DNA from: Chrysaora quinquecirrha | Lineage: Eukaryota > Cnidaria > Scyphozoa > Semaeostomeae > Pelagiidae | Reading direction: 5' to 3' | Assembly: GCA_014526335.1 (NCBI GenBank) | Contig: JACTAT010000010.1 | Coordinates: 6,707,826 to 6,771,825, forward strand | DNA: 64,000 nucleotides | Shown here: positions 50,101 to 62,907 of the stretch, in pieces | Layout of the letters: every line of letters starts with the position of its first letter | Numbering within the stretch: position 1 is the stretch's first letter | Notes under the pieces: model-generated | Told to the model about the DNA's origin: nothing | The model's database searches: none | Seen by the model: only the letters and a program-made list of their open reading frames with translations | Program-made: the position numbers and the translations under genes

Positions 50101-53100
50101 CACTATGTGGAGATATTCTTTAGTCCAAATTGTCCTCTCAAGGAAAGAATAAAATATGCTGCTTTTGTTGTGCACTTCCTTGCAATATGGAGGAATTTCA
50201 TTGTTTGGGAGCCTAATTGCAAAATCTCAGAAAATTTCATCTCAAATCAATGCTATGTTGACATTCTTCTGTCAGCTCATGCAGCTGTCATCATGATCTG
50301 CTACTTCAGAGATGAATTTCACATCTTCCATGTCCTTTGGACAGAATGGGATCTGATTGCTGTGAAGAGTTCTTCAGTAAGAATATGCAGTTTATTGGGA
50401 ATCATCAAGTGTTTCCATTTGGCCATATGCTAAGAAATGTAGGCCACATGATCCGCCTTAGTCAAATTCAAGCAGACCCTGATGCTCCTCTATTTGTTAG
50501 GGCCCATGTCAAGCAAGAGAACATCTGGAAGAAGCAGTTTCTAAAGATTCTGCATCTGCAACAATGCAAGAATATCCAGTTGCTGGGGAAGAAGTATCAC
50601 TGTGGCAAGAGGGAAGCGAATTAGCTAAGGACTTAGCAACATCATTAGGCATGCACAAGTCATATTTTGACAATCACAAGTATGATGGAACTGAAGGAAA
50701 ACATGATTGGTTTGAAAAACCATTAGCAAGTGGTGATCATGGGAGCCTGTTTAAGAACTTGCAGAAAGATTCTATTGACTATTGCATGGAAGAGGAAGCT
50801 GATGACCTTATTGAAGCAAATATATCAGATGGTATGATGTTTGATATCTTGTATTTCAAATTATAGTACATCTAATAACTGATTATTAAGCTTTGTTTTT
50901 ATGCAAACACCATTACATCAACTGAGTCAATGCTTGCCAACATGCTGTTTCTGCTGAGAATTCCTTATGTACTGTTACTTTTTTGCAGATTCCTACACTG
51001 GCCAGCTTATTCCAGACAGAGAAGAACATCTAGAAATGCAATCAGCTCTTGAGAGATGTGTTTTAACATGATAGTGAGCAGGCAACTGGCCAGCAGGAAA
51101 GGTAAATTTTTCGTTTTTTCTTTTTACATAAATCATGCATAACTATAAAAACTGCCCACATGCACAGACAGTGTATTGCAGATGCAGATTGCTTTGAATT
51201 TGACAGTAGACTGAAAGGATTCCTGTAACGTATGCTCCTTCACCCCAATCAATTATCATTCTGTCAACCCAAGCCTAATAGCAACTGATTTGAGCTTATC
51301 TGTATTTAACTAAGTGATGGTTTTTTGCAGGTCAAAGCACTCTCCAACAATAATGGTACCATGTTGAAAAAACCAACAGAAAGCACATAGAATATAAAGA
51401 GCCAGTGCCATTTAGAGACCCATGCATTTCAACACTGGATATATTGTGTATGGCTTATAAAGAAATTTCACCAGGATGCTATAAGATCAGTAGTGAAGTC
51501 CGCCAAATTATCATTCCAGCATCCAGTGTGCTGTACCATGCAAACTTAGAGTTTGGCCAAGAATCAGACTTTCAAACTGCCTGAGCTAGAACTGGAAGCA
51601 ATAAATGAGACAAGTTTCAGAAGTTTAAATAGAAATGGCGTGCAAACACACAGGAATACCAATGGAAGGGCTGAAAGTGCCAATAACTATTTTGATGGAA
51701 CATTCACAGAACTAATAGAGCCAAGTACCACAGCTAATGGGACTCGTAGGTCACAAAGGACAAGGACTATAATAAACCATTTGCATTAAGGGAATCCAAG
51801 CATTCAGAACAAATGTAAAAGGTAACAATAGTAATTTTGCTTTTAAACCAGCAAGACAAGATAAGCCAGTGAGATACCAGAGCCCTTGTTAATGCATGTC
51901 AGAACAGTATTTGCTCTGTTTTGGAAAACATGGAGAAGTTGATTGCTATTCTGAGTAACACCTATTTACATAAATTGGTTCCCTTAATGCTTTTGGTTGA
52001 TCAAGTTATTGAAGGTGTAAAATACAGTATGTGTAAAATAAAATATGTTTTTGTTGTGTTTTTAAAAAATGAACTTTGCCTTGCAAAATTATGTGTATAG
52101 TTTTCCTCATGTTTGCGGAATTAGGGGCCACAATTTGATCAAGTTTGCAGAATTATGGGTGACAATTTTTCAGACATGGGCGGAATTATGGGTCCAAATT
52201 TTGAACTCAAATGGCACGTCCCGATCCAAAACTAGGCTTAATTACCCCCCAACTGAAAGAATGAATCTGGTTCTTGACAATTTTAGGACTTCTTTACCTC
52301 CTGGAATTGTTATCAGCACTTTGATAATGCAGTCCATGTTCCAATTTCGCCAATAGTTGCATGCTATAGCCATACAAAGATCTATTCTGTGTTCGCCATT
52401 TAAAGAATTATTTTTATTACGGAACTGAAAGAATGAATCTGGTTCTTGACAATTTTTAGGCCTTCTTTACCTCCCTGGAATTGTTATCAGCACTTTGATA
52501 ATGCAGTCCATGTTCCAATTTCGCCGATAGTTGCATGCTATAGCCATAGAAAGATGTATTCTGTGTTCGCCATTTAAAGAATTATTTTTATTACGGAACT
52601 GAAAGAATGAATCCGGTAATTGACAATTTTTAGGCCTTCTTTACCTCACTAGAATTGTTATCAGCTCTTTGATAATGCAGTCCATGTTCTAATTTCGTCG
52701 ATAGTTGCATGCTATAGCCATAGAACGATGTATTCTGTGTTCGCCATTTAAAGAATTATTTACATTACAGAACTAAAGAATGAATCCGGTTCTTGACAAT
52801 TTTTAGGCCTCCTTTACCTCACTGGAATTGTTATCAGCTCTTTGATAATGCAGTCCATGTTCCAATTTTGTCGATAGTTGCATGCAATAGCCATAGAAAG
52901 ATGTATTCTGTGTTCGCCATTTAAAGATTTATTTACATTACGGAACTGAAAGAGTGAATCCAGTTCTTGACAATTTTTAGGCCTCCTTTACCTCACTGGA
53001 ATTGTTATCAGCTCTTTGATAATGCAGTCCATGTTCCAATTTCGTCGATAGTTGCATGCTATGGCCATAGAACGATGTATTCTAGTTTGCCATTCAAAAA

Positions 53101-56100
53101 AGTATTTACATGATCGAAAGAAAATGATGAAGGATTAACAGTTAAAGTAATATTGTGAATAGCTGGTCCATTGAAGGTTTGAGAAATCGTACGATAATAT
53201 AAGTTTAAGAGTAGATTTGATTTTAAGTAGATAACCGTAGTCCAGTAATTAGGACTTGATATTGCTTATCCTTTGTTTACAATATCACACCCGTTTACTT
53301 TATCACGTTGCAAATATTTAAATTCAATGCTGGTCAGCCAGCGTCTATGCTGAAACCTGTGATCTAGTTTCGCTTCTCGCAGCCCAATTGTTTTTTTCAT
53401 GCTTTTGTTTTTATCACTGTAGGAACCGAAATCTGAGCATGTGTGTTCATTTTTATTTGTAGCAACAAGAATAATGAGTTCACACCTTTTTGATTTGATT
53501 CAATTTATAGTGTTCTGATTGGCTAATTTTTTATGTTTTCATAGCAATTTTTTGTTTGAAGAAATTGTGTTTGCAAGAGAAAGGAGCAGATTACATTAAT
53601 GTATATCTCTGGTGCATGCTTTCCAGCTAGTTCGAAGAGCTCTTCACCTCAATTTTTGTCAAATAAAAATCAGAAATGTAATGGAAAGTAGACATTTCGT
53701 ATTGTATGGCTAATTTCGATCTACAGTCTGCTTTATATTACGGGTTTTATTATATTGTTTTATGTTTGTATATCTACTTCTGACGTTTTTTACTCTGAAG
53801 ATTTTGAGAGAAAAAAAGTTTCAGTTTTCACGTTTTTCTACCGCTATGCCTAGAAAATTCAACAAAAATACAGAAATCGATTAACTGCACATTTTAAAGG
53901 ACACGTAACGAGAAAATGACTCACCAGAAACTCGATTTTAAAGCATCCAAAATTGGATGATGAAACTCTTTGCTGTGTCTGACAAAGAAAAGAAAATAAA
54001 TGATAAAACAATTGTCAAACAACTAATAACAATGGAAACAGTAGAATCATTTTTGAACAAACTTAAAAACATTTTTCATTTGACACTGCCAATAGTTTAA
54101 ACGTCAGAACCAGACCGAAACAGTAGAAAAAGGCCAAATTTTTACCCAATTGGCCAGTTTAATTAGTGAAAAGAAATTTAAAACACCAATTTCATTCACA
54201 GATTTCCTTACTATACATAGTAATCGTGAAATGTTCCAATTCATTTTCCAGCCAATTATTGATTTTATAGAGCAGCGCAATTGTAAAAACACCATCGGTT
54301 TCGCTAAGCAAATGACAAATCGCTTGAAAAGGTTATCAGGACTTCAGTCCCTTGCATCTTTTCTGAAAGTTCGCTTGGAGCAAAAACTGAAAAGAAAACA
54401 AAAGTTTGAACAGTTCTCTCTCGAATACCATGGAATCTCTGAAGCCTCCGAGTCGTACTGGATCTTTTGTGTATATTTTGTGAGAGACCTACGACCAATG
54501 TTAACCGCCATTTTAGGTAAAGTGTTGGAATACTTTTGTCCCTCAAATTTATTTAGCAGAATATCGTTTACAGGAAGCCTTGACACAGAAATTGGCAATA
54601 TGTATTTTTTTATCATGGCAAAATTTCTTACCGTTCACGAATTCCTTCAATAAGCTGAACCAGCTGAGCTTGTTTTTCTTTGTTTTCCCATTTACTTTTG
54701 CCATTTTGCATAACTGACAGATATTAAGCAATTTAAAACGATACAGAACTTCAGTGTTTGGTATTGCAAAAATACAACAAACTAATAAACTATGTAGATA
54801 TAAAGCAAGAAGATGAGTGAATTTATAATGAGCCAATTAAAATTTGGGTAGAGATCAAGTCTTATTTGAAATTTTCATTGAAGTTATGGAGGTGGTATAT
54901 AAGATGGCTATAAACGATGTTTCCCGTAGCTTTGAGGCTCCTGGCGAAATCTCAAACTTGAATGAAAACGAAAACAAAGTGGAAAGAGGAATAAAAAGCA
55001 AATATAAATCCTTCTTAATAGTATAAATAATAAAACAAATTCCATAATATTTCTGGATGTATCACCACAATACCTATGATACCGTCTCCTTACGATACAG
55101 GGCTGCTTTAGCAACAGGATGAGAACACATAGCAACATGTCATTTTAATTTCAATGTTATCAATTGACTTATTTTTTGTACCAAAGAATCCTCAAGCCGC
55201 TCAGAACTGTTTCTAGTTTTTTTTTAATCGGTCATAGCTACATGGGTTTTCATAAGGAGAATTCAAATGGATGAGAACGCATACAAGACGTCATCTTAGT
55301 CTCCACTTCGGCTGCTTTGGTCGGCGACTCCTGCGACCGTATTTCCAACACTTAAACTCTAGAACAGAAGGCAAACTCCAGTTTTCGTATTCCAAGTTTG
55401 AAGCAAAACGGGTAAAAAAGAAATATCATTCCACATTTTAAAATCTGCGCTTGTGATTGAACCTCAGCACAACATTTCAGTCGTAGAGAAAGTTTAAATG
55501 ACTTCCACTCACAAGGAAAACTACATTAGCGCTCGATGTGACTAAATATTGAGCAAGAGGAAAAGCCAAGCGCTTAACTACCGTAAGAAAAGTACCGAAG
55601 TGGAGACCGGCCTTTGCCGTGACTCATAGCGTTTTCATTGAAATTTCACCACTTAGCACTGAAGCATAGTGCTAAAGTGTAGGCCTAGCAAGAAAAATTA
55701 GCCTTCCAGTCCACAATTTAGATGCTGTAATGGTTTCTTTGACTTAAGACTTCATAACAAGGTGAAATACAAAATTATTTGCAGATAAAAACTCAGTTTT
55801 CAGCGGATTGGCTGCTGATTTCGCTGCAGCAACTTACGTGACAAAAGCACAATTTTGGCGTGAAAACAGCCACGATTCTATTGACGCCAAGCTGTCGAAT
55901 ATCAATACGAGGGAAATTATAGCCTTGCTCCAAGCTCCTCTGTCTGCTCGCAACGTCTTTACATGTGACGCTCTGTTGCTAAAATACCATGCAGTCAGAC
56001 AGGTATAACGCACCAAATCTATGAAGCAGGCAAAAAGGATACAAGTCAATCATCTCTTTTCTTGCAGAAATAAACATTGATATCTGCACTGAAAGATCAG

Positions 56101-59100
56101 ACAAAAGTGGCAGATCCAAGCCATCAGAACCATCCTGTTTTGAAATGGGTTCTGTTGTTCCTAGTTTTTTAAGATCCGTTTGCAGCCTGTCATACAAAGG
56201 CCGAATTACCTGAAATAAAGATAACAGTTAACAGGCGATTTTCAAAAAAAAGTAAAATTTGAACTTCAACGCATGGCCTGTTTGACTGGTAACAAGTATA
56301 AGAAGTGGTCGAATGAATGTGTTATTATGAAAAAATCACGAGCATGAAACTGTTTTTGAAAAAAATGTTCAAACAGCCCAATCTTCTCCACCTCAATACA
56401 TTTTCTTGATGCCACCATGATGCTTGATACAGACAGGACAATCTCCACAGATCTCTTATATTAAACGTCCTGACACTCACCAATATCTTCGCGCTCTTCT
56501 GCACATCTTACACACACCAACAGATTCACAGCATACAGTTCAGCTCTACGTCTACGACGCACCTGCTCCGACAACGCAATTCTTACCATACACACAACCG
56601 AACATACCTTACCAACAGGGGTTACAGACGCAAAATTTAATGCAGTTCTGTTTAGACATGCACTTACGTATGCCTTGTGGTTTGTTAGTAACATCATTTT
56701 TCAATTTAGTGTAGGCAACGAGATACTGAAAGCTTCAATGTGCAGTAATGTGGAGGATTTTCGCAGTAATGTGGAGGGTGTTCAGTAATGTGGAGGATAT
56801 CATCAGTAAGGTGGAGGATTTTTGCAGTAATGTGGAGGATGTTCAGTAATGTGGAGGCTATCTTTCAGTAATGTGGAGGGTGCGCAGTAATGTGGAGGCT
56901 GTCTTTCAGTAATGTGGAGGGATATCATCAGTGATGTGGCGGTTGCGGAGTAATGTGGAGGCTATCTTGAAGTAATGTGGAGGGCTATCATAAGTCACGT
57001 GGAGGGCTATCTTTCAGTAACGTGGAGGATGTTCAGTAATGTGGAGGACTATCTTTCCGTAATGTGGTGGCTGCGGAGTATTGTGGAGGCTATCTTAAAG
57101 TAATGTGGAGGCTATCATCAGTGATGTGGAGGGATATCATCAGTAATGTGGTGGTTGCGGAGTAATGTGGAGGGCTATCTTGAAGTAATGTGGAGGGCCC
57201 GAGTAATCAAGAAGCACTCTCGTAGCGGTTGCAGAGAATTTTCGTTTTTTTAAACGATTCTCATTGACAAGAAACGCAATTCGGAAGCTAAACCGTGCAT
57301 TTTTTAGCCATGAGAACCTTCACACTGCTTTAATATTTCATCATATAAGTGTAAGAATCACAGTTTTGGTTCATTTGCGTAAAATGTCTAATACATATAT
57401 ATTAACAAAACATGAATAAAATATATCTAACATATGATATGAATTATCTAATATAATATGAATATAAATTCGAAGAAGAAAACATTGTTCTTTTTTACAA
57501 ACGAAGATACAATGAGTTGAGCGATAAACTGATCTGTACATGAATCAGTGGCAATTTATTTTGTCTCTCTTCCTCAGTCTAATTACAAGTTTATTCACGT
57601 AATATTTCATTCATGTCGTTGTGGTTATCATTTGACACTAATCAAACAGAAAGGTCACAAACTAAATAGCAATATTTATCTTTTCTGTTCATAACGTCAA
57701 TAAAAGTTTTTTTGGGTTTGCAAAAAATAGATACTACCTGTAGGATCTGTAGGAGGGCTTCGAAACAAAAACGAATGTGAATACGTTCTGCTGCCATCAC
57801 GATGTCCACATGCAAAGGGTTGAACAAAGTAAGGCAAACAAGCAGTATTACGTGAATAAACTTGTAATTAGACTGAGGAAGAGAGACAAAATAAATTGCC
57901 ACTGATTCATGTACAGATCAGTTTATCGCTCAACTCATTGTATCTTCGTTTGTAAAAAAGAACAATGTTTTCTTCTTCGAATTTATATTCATATTATATT
58001 AGATAATTCATATCATATGTTAGATATATTTTATTCATGTTTTGTTAATATATATGTATTAGACATTTTACGCAAATGAACCAAAACTGTGATTCTTACA
58101 CTTATATGATGAAATATTAAAGCAGTGTGAAGGTTCTCATGGCTAAAAATGCACGGTTTAGCTTCCGAATTGCGTTTCTTGTCAATGAGAATCGTTTAAA
58201 AACGAAAATTCTCTGCAACCGCTACGAGAGTGCTTCTTGATTACTCAGGCCCTCCACATTACTTCAAGATAGCCTCCACATTACTCCGCAACCACCACAT
58301 TACTGATGATATCCTCCACATCACTGATGATAGCCTCCACATTACTTTAAGATAGCCCTCCACAATACTCCGCAGCCACCACATTACGGAAAGATAGTCC
58401 TCCACATTACTGAACATCCTCCACGTTACTGAAAGATAGCCCTCCACGTGACTTATGATAGCCCTCCACATTACTTCAAGATAGCCCTCCACATTACTCC
58501 GCAACCGCCACATCACTGATGATATCCTCCACATTACTGAAAGATAGCCCTCCACATTACTGCGCACCCTCCACATTACTGAAAGATAGCCTCCACATTA
58601 CTGAACATCCTCCACATTACTGCAAAAATCCTCCACCTTACTGATGATATCCCTCCACATTACTGAACACCCTCCACATTACTGTGAAAACCCTCCACAT
58701 TACTGCACATCCTCCACAATACTGCGCAGACATTACCTAGGACTTAGCTGCTGCCATTCCCGCTCCGCTAGGCGAACTTATACATATTTTCAGCCAGTCT
58801 CTTTATCCAGTTCAGCAGAAAATTTGGCAAAGTTCGAGATAAAGAGCAGGTTTTCCTCCATGGGAAATCGAAAATGGTTCGAGACAGCGAATGTTCGAGA
58901 TAACGGGCAGTCGAGATAGCGGATGTCAACTGTACAATAAAACCATTGAACATAAAACAATAACGTAACTGCAATTCTACCAACGTCATTCACAATGCCT
59001 GCAGGGCCTCGAGAACAGAGACAACTGCCAGTACATTAGGCCGACAGGTAGATGACTTTGAGACAGACTTAGCAGGCACGGTATGGACACAATCAACTAA

Positions 59101-60970
59101 AGACCTGACGAATCTGATGTTGCAGACAATTTCTGCAAATCCAAATCTGGACACAGTCAACGATCTACAAATTTTTCCCATACTACAGCTACATAACGAA
59201 CGGCAGAGTGTTAGACGAGCCAAGGAACAATATCTCATTTGTTTAGCTAACACATTCGCACCGCAGAATGAAGAGAACAACTGACCGCTAGCCTCTATCC
59301 TTCTGTCCTGCTCACTAACCCAGTGTTTTCCAATATTTCACACTTCTAGTCTGTATGTTAAACGTGCTTATATATTATTATGGAAAATTTTTATTATCTA
59401 CAGCGAAATCATCAGTATCATCCTCATCATTAGTATTGGTACAAATATTATTATTATTATCATTACTTTTATCATCATCATCATTATAATCATTATTATT
59501 ATTATAATTATTATTATGATTCTGGTTATCATCTTCACTAAGGTCATCTTCTCTATCTCCATCACCGTCAACAGCATATTGTCATTTTCTTCTCATTGTC
59601 TAAATTATATCCCATTTACCCGTACACATGTTCCCGCTGTGCATCTCTAACCCAAACACACAATCAAAAAATCAATGCCCCTAAGCCCAAGATTCAAAAA
59701 ATTTTTTATTTCATTAACTTTAAATCTTTACCCGAAGAAGCCTTGCTTGGCAAGGCGAAATATCAGAACATATATAATAAGCATAGTAGTCTTTGCGTCG
59801 TGTAGCAGCAGGAACGAAACGGCGAATGCGACTTTCGATCAAAATATTACAATTTGGAAGACAAATATATCTTAAATCTGGCCTCTATTGAACAATGCCA
59901 GGACATGAGTCTCAATGACACTGAGTTAGTGTAGCGAATTACTGTGGTAATTGGTCTACATTGTATGAGAGAACCAAGAGACTCGTGTAATAAGTCTGGG
60001 CTAAAATCCGGAATTTGTATGTTGCTTGCCGTCCAGCAATTAAACTCAGTAGTCAAAGTGGAACAAGTCTATTGATGACCTTGCCTTCTATTGTTTCCTG
60101 CAAGCTGATTGCTGTTCTAAAAATACCTATCGAGCTTCAATTTTATGATTAGCGCATGTCGATCAATATTTTTGTTTTAAAAAACATTCTCGTTCCATTT
60201 CTGATTTTGCATAGTGGAGTGGCGGGCAAAAAACTGTTTCCACATTTAATCACAATTTTGAAAAATAAATTAAAGAAAAACTTACATCACGCCGCAATAC
60301 TCTCTTTTCGATGTACGTCAAAGTAAAATAGAGTTTCTCTGCATTTGTAAGATCTGTTAACAACATCAGAAAGAAAGACCACATCGTTCCACCGGATTTT
60401 TCATTTTCTTTCTCCTTCTCCTGAACAAGTGAAATAAATGATTTGGCTAATTTTGCTTAGATTTGATTAGAAAGATGGCTTTAAAATTTTTCAAAAAATT
60501 GTTATTCAATAAAAATGAGCTGATTTCTGCTAGAGCGCAGCTTTAGTTGCAGTAAATATTTATTAATGCTTTAATGATTGGCTTACCGACAATTGTCACA
60601 GCGCGTCTAATCAGTGTAATCCCAATTGGGTCCCAAATAAATCCAACGCCCTTAAACGGGGTTTAATGCAATGCACTTATATTATTATTTTACTTATTTT
60701 TTGGTACCAAAGACTCCTCAAGTTTTTCTCAGAATTGTTTCTTGATTTGCGATACAAGCCTACATGCCTTTTCATTTCTCTTATCTTGAAATCACAGAAT
60801 TCCCTATCTTGTTGGCTAAAGTTGAATAAAATGGACCTAGAATTTAAATATAAGACTAAAAAAACTTACCACTAAATCTTTCGTGGAATCAAACATAAAC
60901 TGGCCAATGCCGTAGAAATATGTTTCAAGAAAAGACTCCTTTTTATGCATTTCTTTATGCGATTCAGATT
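41156..60970 (-). CDS. KICS2: KICS2 (C12orf66), KICSTOR complex subunit, incomplete in view
   Basis: KICS2 is part of KICSTOR, which places GATOR1 on lysosomes so that amino-acid loss shuts off mTORC1. Minus-strand exons: 60870-60970 ([14 protein letters not shown]), 60286-60420 ([34 protein letters not shown]), 56043-56209 ([29 protein letters not shown]), 54632-54713 ([12 protein letters not shown]), 53925-53978 ([15 protein letters not shown]), 41488-41586 ([22 protein letters not shown]), 41156-41237 ([15 protein letters not shown]). Borders are GT/AG. Phases agree except between 56043 and 54713, where a micro-exon probably supplies the missing YEK-type residues. ATG at about 60950 may be the start. 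The middle of the protein (human about 205-345) and the last exon were not located. The introns hold the foldback element and the piggyBac/RecQ nest. Confidence 0.88.
41330..41393. repeat. hairpin MITE remnant
   Basis: Arms AATTGCGATAAACAG and CTGTTTATCGCAATT (about 22 bp each) surround a 20-bp GC-rich centre. One arm plus centre recurs at about 25481-25517. It lies in the KICS2 intron region beside the exon at 41156-41237. Confidence 0.6.
44088..46433 (-). mobile_element. inner RecQ-helicase TIR element, opposite orientation
   Basis: Complete 2,346-bp copy with the same TIRs at both ends. It sits inside the 5' leader of the outer copy and is flanked by CAAGATGG on both sides (44080-44087, 46434-46441), an exact 8-bp target duplication. 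The helicase frame is on the minus strand. Because the two copies are inverted, the whole region looks like a 4.8-kb imperfect palindrome, but the duplications show two separate insertions. Confidence 0.85.
45010..46130 (-). pseudogene. RecQ-like helicase, inner copy
   Basis: Superfamily 2 ATP-dependent helicase of RecQ type. Walker A is intact as [16 protein letters not shown] near 45990. Then comes [20 protein letters not shown] and [15 protein letters not shown]. The segment between the PESML block and the WIHQ block is deleted, removing the DEAH-box motif II. After it come the second RecA-like domain ([32 protein letters not shown] motif V, and ECGEQVVM where motif VI QxxGRAGRDG is expected). 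Several frameshifts and a stop are present. Not functional. Confidence 0.75.
46438..47800 (+). pseudogene. RecQ-like helicase, outer copy
   Basis: Same protein as the inner copy but with the central region present. Walker A is damaged (PTGYGKSL in one frame, followed by frameshifts). The stretch [20 protein letters not shown] is intact. [15 protein letters not shown] is followed by a motif II that reads CKAHCIEQW where DEAHCI is expected. A donor at 46975 and an acceptor before GVLAYHRSL at 47083 bound a probable intron. The second RecA domain includes [13 protein letters not shown] and [16 protein letters not shown], and [13 protein letters not shown] is found in the adjacent frame (motif VI). 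Multiple frameshifts. Confidence 0.75.
49356..51790 (+). pseudogene. transposase-like family X, copy 1 (chimeric start)
   Basis: Frames read in order: [68 protein letters not shown], then in the next frame [58 protein letters not shown], then [13 protein letters not shown] and [15 protein letters not shown] know similar long proteins from coral, anemone and sponge genomes as multicopy uncharacterised proteins. The spaced Asp/Glu residues ([15 protein letters not shown]) suggest an RNase H-like transposase, which is an inference. Frameshifts lie near 49680, 50313 and 50545, and a donor at 50831 and an acceptor before [13 protein letters not shown] suggest an intron. Non-functional. The 5' part is missing: piggyBac sequence abuts at 49356. 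Confidence 0.7.
52251..53120. repeat. about 174-bp tandem satellite, five units
   Basis: Units start with AACTGAAAGAATGAATC at 52251, 52423, 52597, 52771 and 52944 (periods 172-174 bp). Each contains GATAATGCAGTCCATGTTC and TCGATAGTTGCATGC-like words. Neighbouring units differ by a few substitutions. Non-coding. It begins about 450 bp after the last recognisable block of transposase family X, so it may be that element's subterminal array. Confidence 0.9.
56741..58716. mobile_element. foldback-type element: inverted arms made of GTAATGTGGAGG repeats
   Basis: Two inverted arms of about 870 bp (56741-57607, 57846-58716) flank a 238-bp loop. The outer half of each arm is a minisatellite of about 20 bp per unit, core CAGTAATGTGGAGG, with about 22 units in the left arm. 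The inner half is unique sequence. The complement relation is near perfect for the arms, including variant units. This architecture matches Foldback transposons, which have long TIRs with internal tandem repeats. No ORF of substance. It lies in the KICS2 intron between 56209 and 60286. Confidence 0.85.
58990..59283 (+). CDS. orphan open segment, unclassified
   Basis: A plus-strand frame without an obvious ATG at its head reads [39 protein letters not shown] and ends [13 protein letters not shown] with TGA. Its amino-acid composition is protein-like and it directly follows the foldback element. It could be a terminal exon of an unknown gene or the C-terminal part of a decayed transposon protein. 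No family recognised. Confidence 0.3.
59440..59545. repeat. ATT/ATC trinucleotide microsatellite
   Basis: Imperfect run of ATT and ATC triplets in a KICS2 intron. Confidence 0.85.
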
Positions 60971-60999
60971 CTACGAAACAACAAACAAGATATATTGTA

Positions 61000-62900
61000 G
61001 GACATGCTAGGGCAACCACTCGTAACAATGACAATTTAAATTAGTGACAACTAGGGCAAAAAAATTGGTGCAAACAGTTCTGCAGACTTATTATTGCCAA
61101 ATGATATACTCTTGCTTGACAATTTCAAAACAACATTAATGATGCACAGGATGTGACGATAAGGAAATTGCTGAAAACTTGCAAAATTTTGGAAGTTGCC
61201 TTTTTTCAAGTAATTACAACAGCAGTATTGCATTGTTTTCATTTTCTGAACGGGCCTTTAGTTGCCGTGAGCTGGAGGGCAGATGACTTTGATATTAATG
61301 TTCGTATACTCCTTACCATATATTTTGTTATACAATGCGTTCATTATCTATCAATTGCCGTTTTTAGTACATTTTAAAATAGTTATTACATAGATTCAGT
61401 TGGGCGTAGAACTCAGTAATAAGGACATGATGTCACTTGCAAGCAAGCTGTATGGAGGTAGCATGAAGAAACTACAACATTAGTCAACAAGGAGGTGGAA
61501 TCTTCCTGGGATCTAGAGAAGTTGAAGACAAAACATCTCAATCTTCTAAACCTTAGTATTCTCCATCGCAATCTATGGCTACGCAACTTAAGAATGTTGG
61601 GTACCCAATCAGACGAAAAGACCAAAGACCCGCCTGGACAAAAAGGATAACCCGATGCCCTACCCCGTAATGTGTTTTACCGAAGATATCATCAGCAGAT
61701 CTTTGACATATAATTGATCAAATCGCGTTCTGAACGTCACGAATTGGCCTACTTGTGCCTTGTTAAAACTAGATACACACAGCCCCTACAATTTGTGTTT
61801 TTTTATTCCAATAAAATTTACAAACTGCAAACAACAGACTACAAACAAACAACTTACAAGATGAGGCCGCGAGGAGCATGGAAGTACATTGCAACCCTGC
61901 GGCCTTAACATTTAACATAGAGATATTACGTCCTGCATAAATTACATATTGAATGGTTTTTGAGTTGTACAAAACTTCAGAGACTAGGAGACAGGGTAAA
62001 ACAGCATGTTCCTCGGCAAAGGAAGCAAATACCCCGGAACTCTAGGCAGGAAAGCAACCCATCCTTAAATATGATTCTGCCATAGGACAACATTTCCTAG
62101 ATCACCCAGAGTGTGCGGTAAATTACAACGAATAATTGGCAGGGCTAGATCGTCGTTTCACCCCAGTGCTTTGGAATCTGTCCGCCTCAAACCAATGAAG
62201 CTAGTTCTGTGTAAACAGAAAGAGTTTGTGACAGAAAGACAAATTATACATGTTACATATATTACAAAATACATATTACAAATTGCATATCACAAATAAC
62301 GAATAGTAAGTTGTCGATGTAAGAAAGAACAATTTACGTGAGAGAGGAAGTTTTTGACAATAAACTTAAAAGGTTTAGGAAATTTCTTTTTAAGCCGGTC
62401 TGCATATATTTTGTATTTTTAATATATTTTGTTATAATTTATGTCTGTTTACACCAACAAACAAACACCTTGCCAAAACAATGCGCGCAATAACTCTGAG
62501 GTTAAATAAAGGAGAATGGAATGAGGAAGGGGTAAGAAAAGGGCTCATTGCTCATTAATTAAAGCCTTTCACTGCCACTTATCTCACCGTTGAATAAGGA
62601 TGAAGTTTGACCAGCACAACAACAAAGATATGAACCACAATCAAAATCCTAACAAAGTGCTACCAGTTGCTAGAGAACTTTCCAAACAAAGAGAATTACA
62701 GAAGCTTAAAAGTTTTTCTTACAGTTATAATAATAACAAGTTAAGCAATAACATCTATATATAGGCCTGAACCATAAATTCTAATTTTAGTGTAATTTGA
62801 TTAACATTATGATTGATATTTTGCTTTAGGTTCATGTAATTTAGTTCATAAAATAAGTCAGATTCGATTGGTTCACCCGTTTTTACATTGTCTACGCTTG
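61000..62900. other. upstream of KICS2, no gene seen
   Basis: The KICS2 promoter and first exon should lie here, but no ATG-bearing exon could be fixed. The segment 62139-62229 is a dispersed repeat related to 25197-25264. ORFs are short and lack domains. Confidence 0.45.
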
Positions 62901-62907
62901 CCCTTAC

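Noticed and set aside
54150..54653. 167-codon plus-strand ORF
   Set aside because: It lies between, and partly over, KICS2 minus-strand exons, has no recognised domain, and AT-rich composition allows such frames by chance. It cannot be excluded but is not supported.
56741..57200. Regularly spaced repeats that could resemble a CRISPR array
   Set aside because: Units are contiguous with 5-9-bp variable joints, not spacers of 25-40 bp. The array is mirrored in an inverted arm and the genome is eukaryotic.
58259..58576. 105-codon minus-strand ORF of MWR-V-SNVEGYL repeats
   Set aside because: It is only the translation of the GTAATGTGGAGG minisatellite in the foldback arm.
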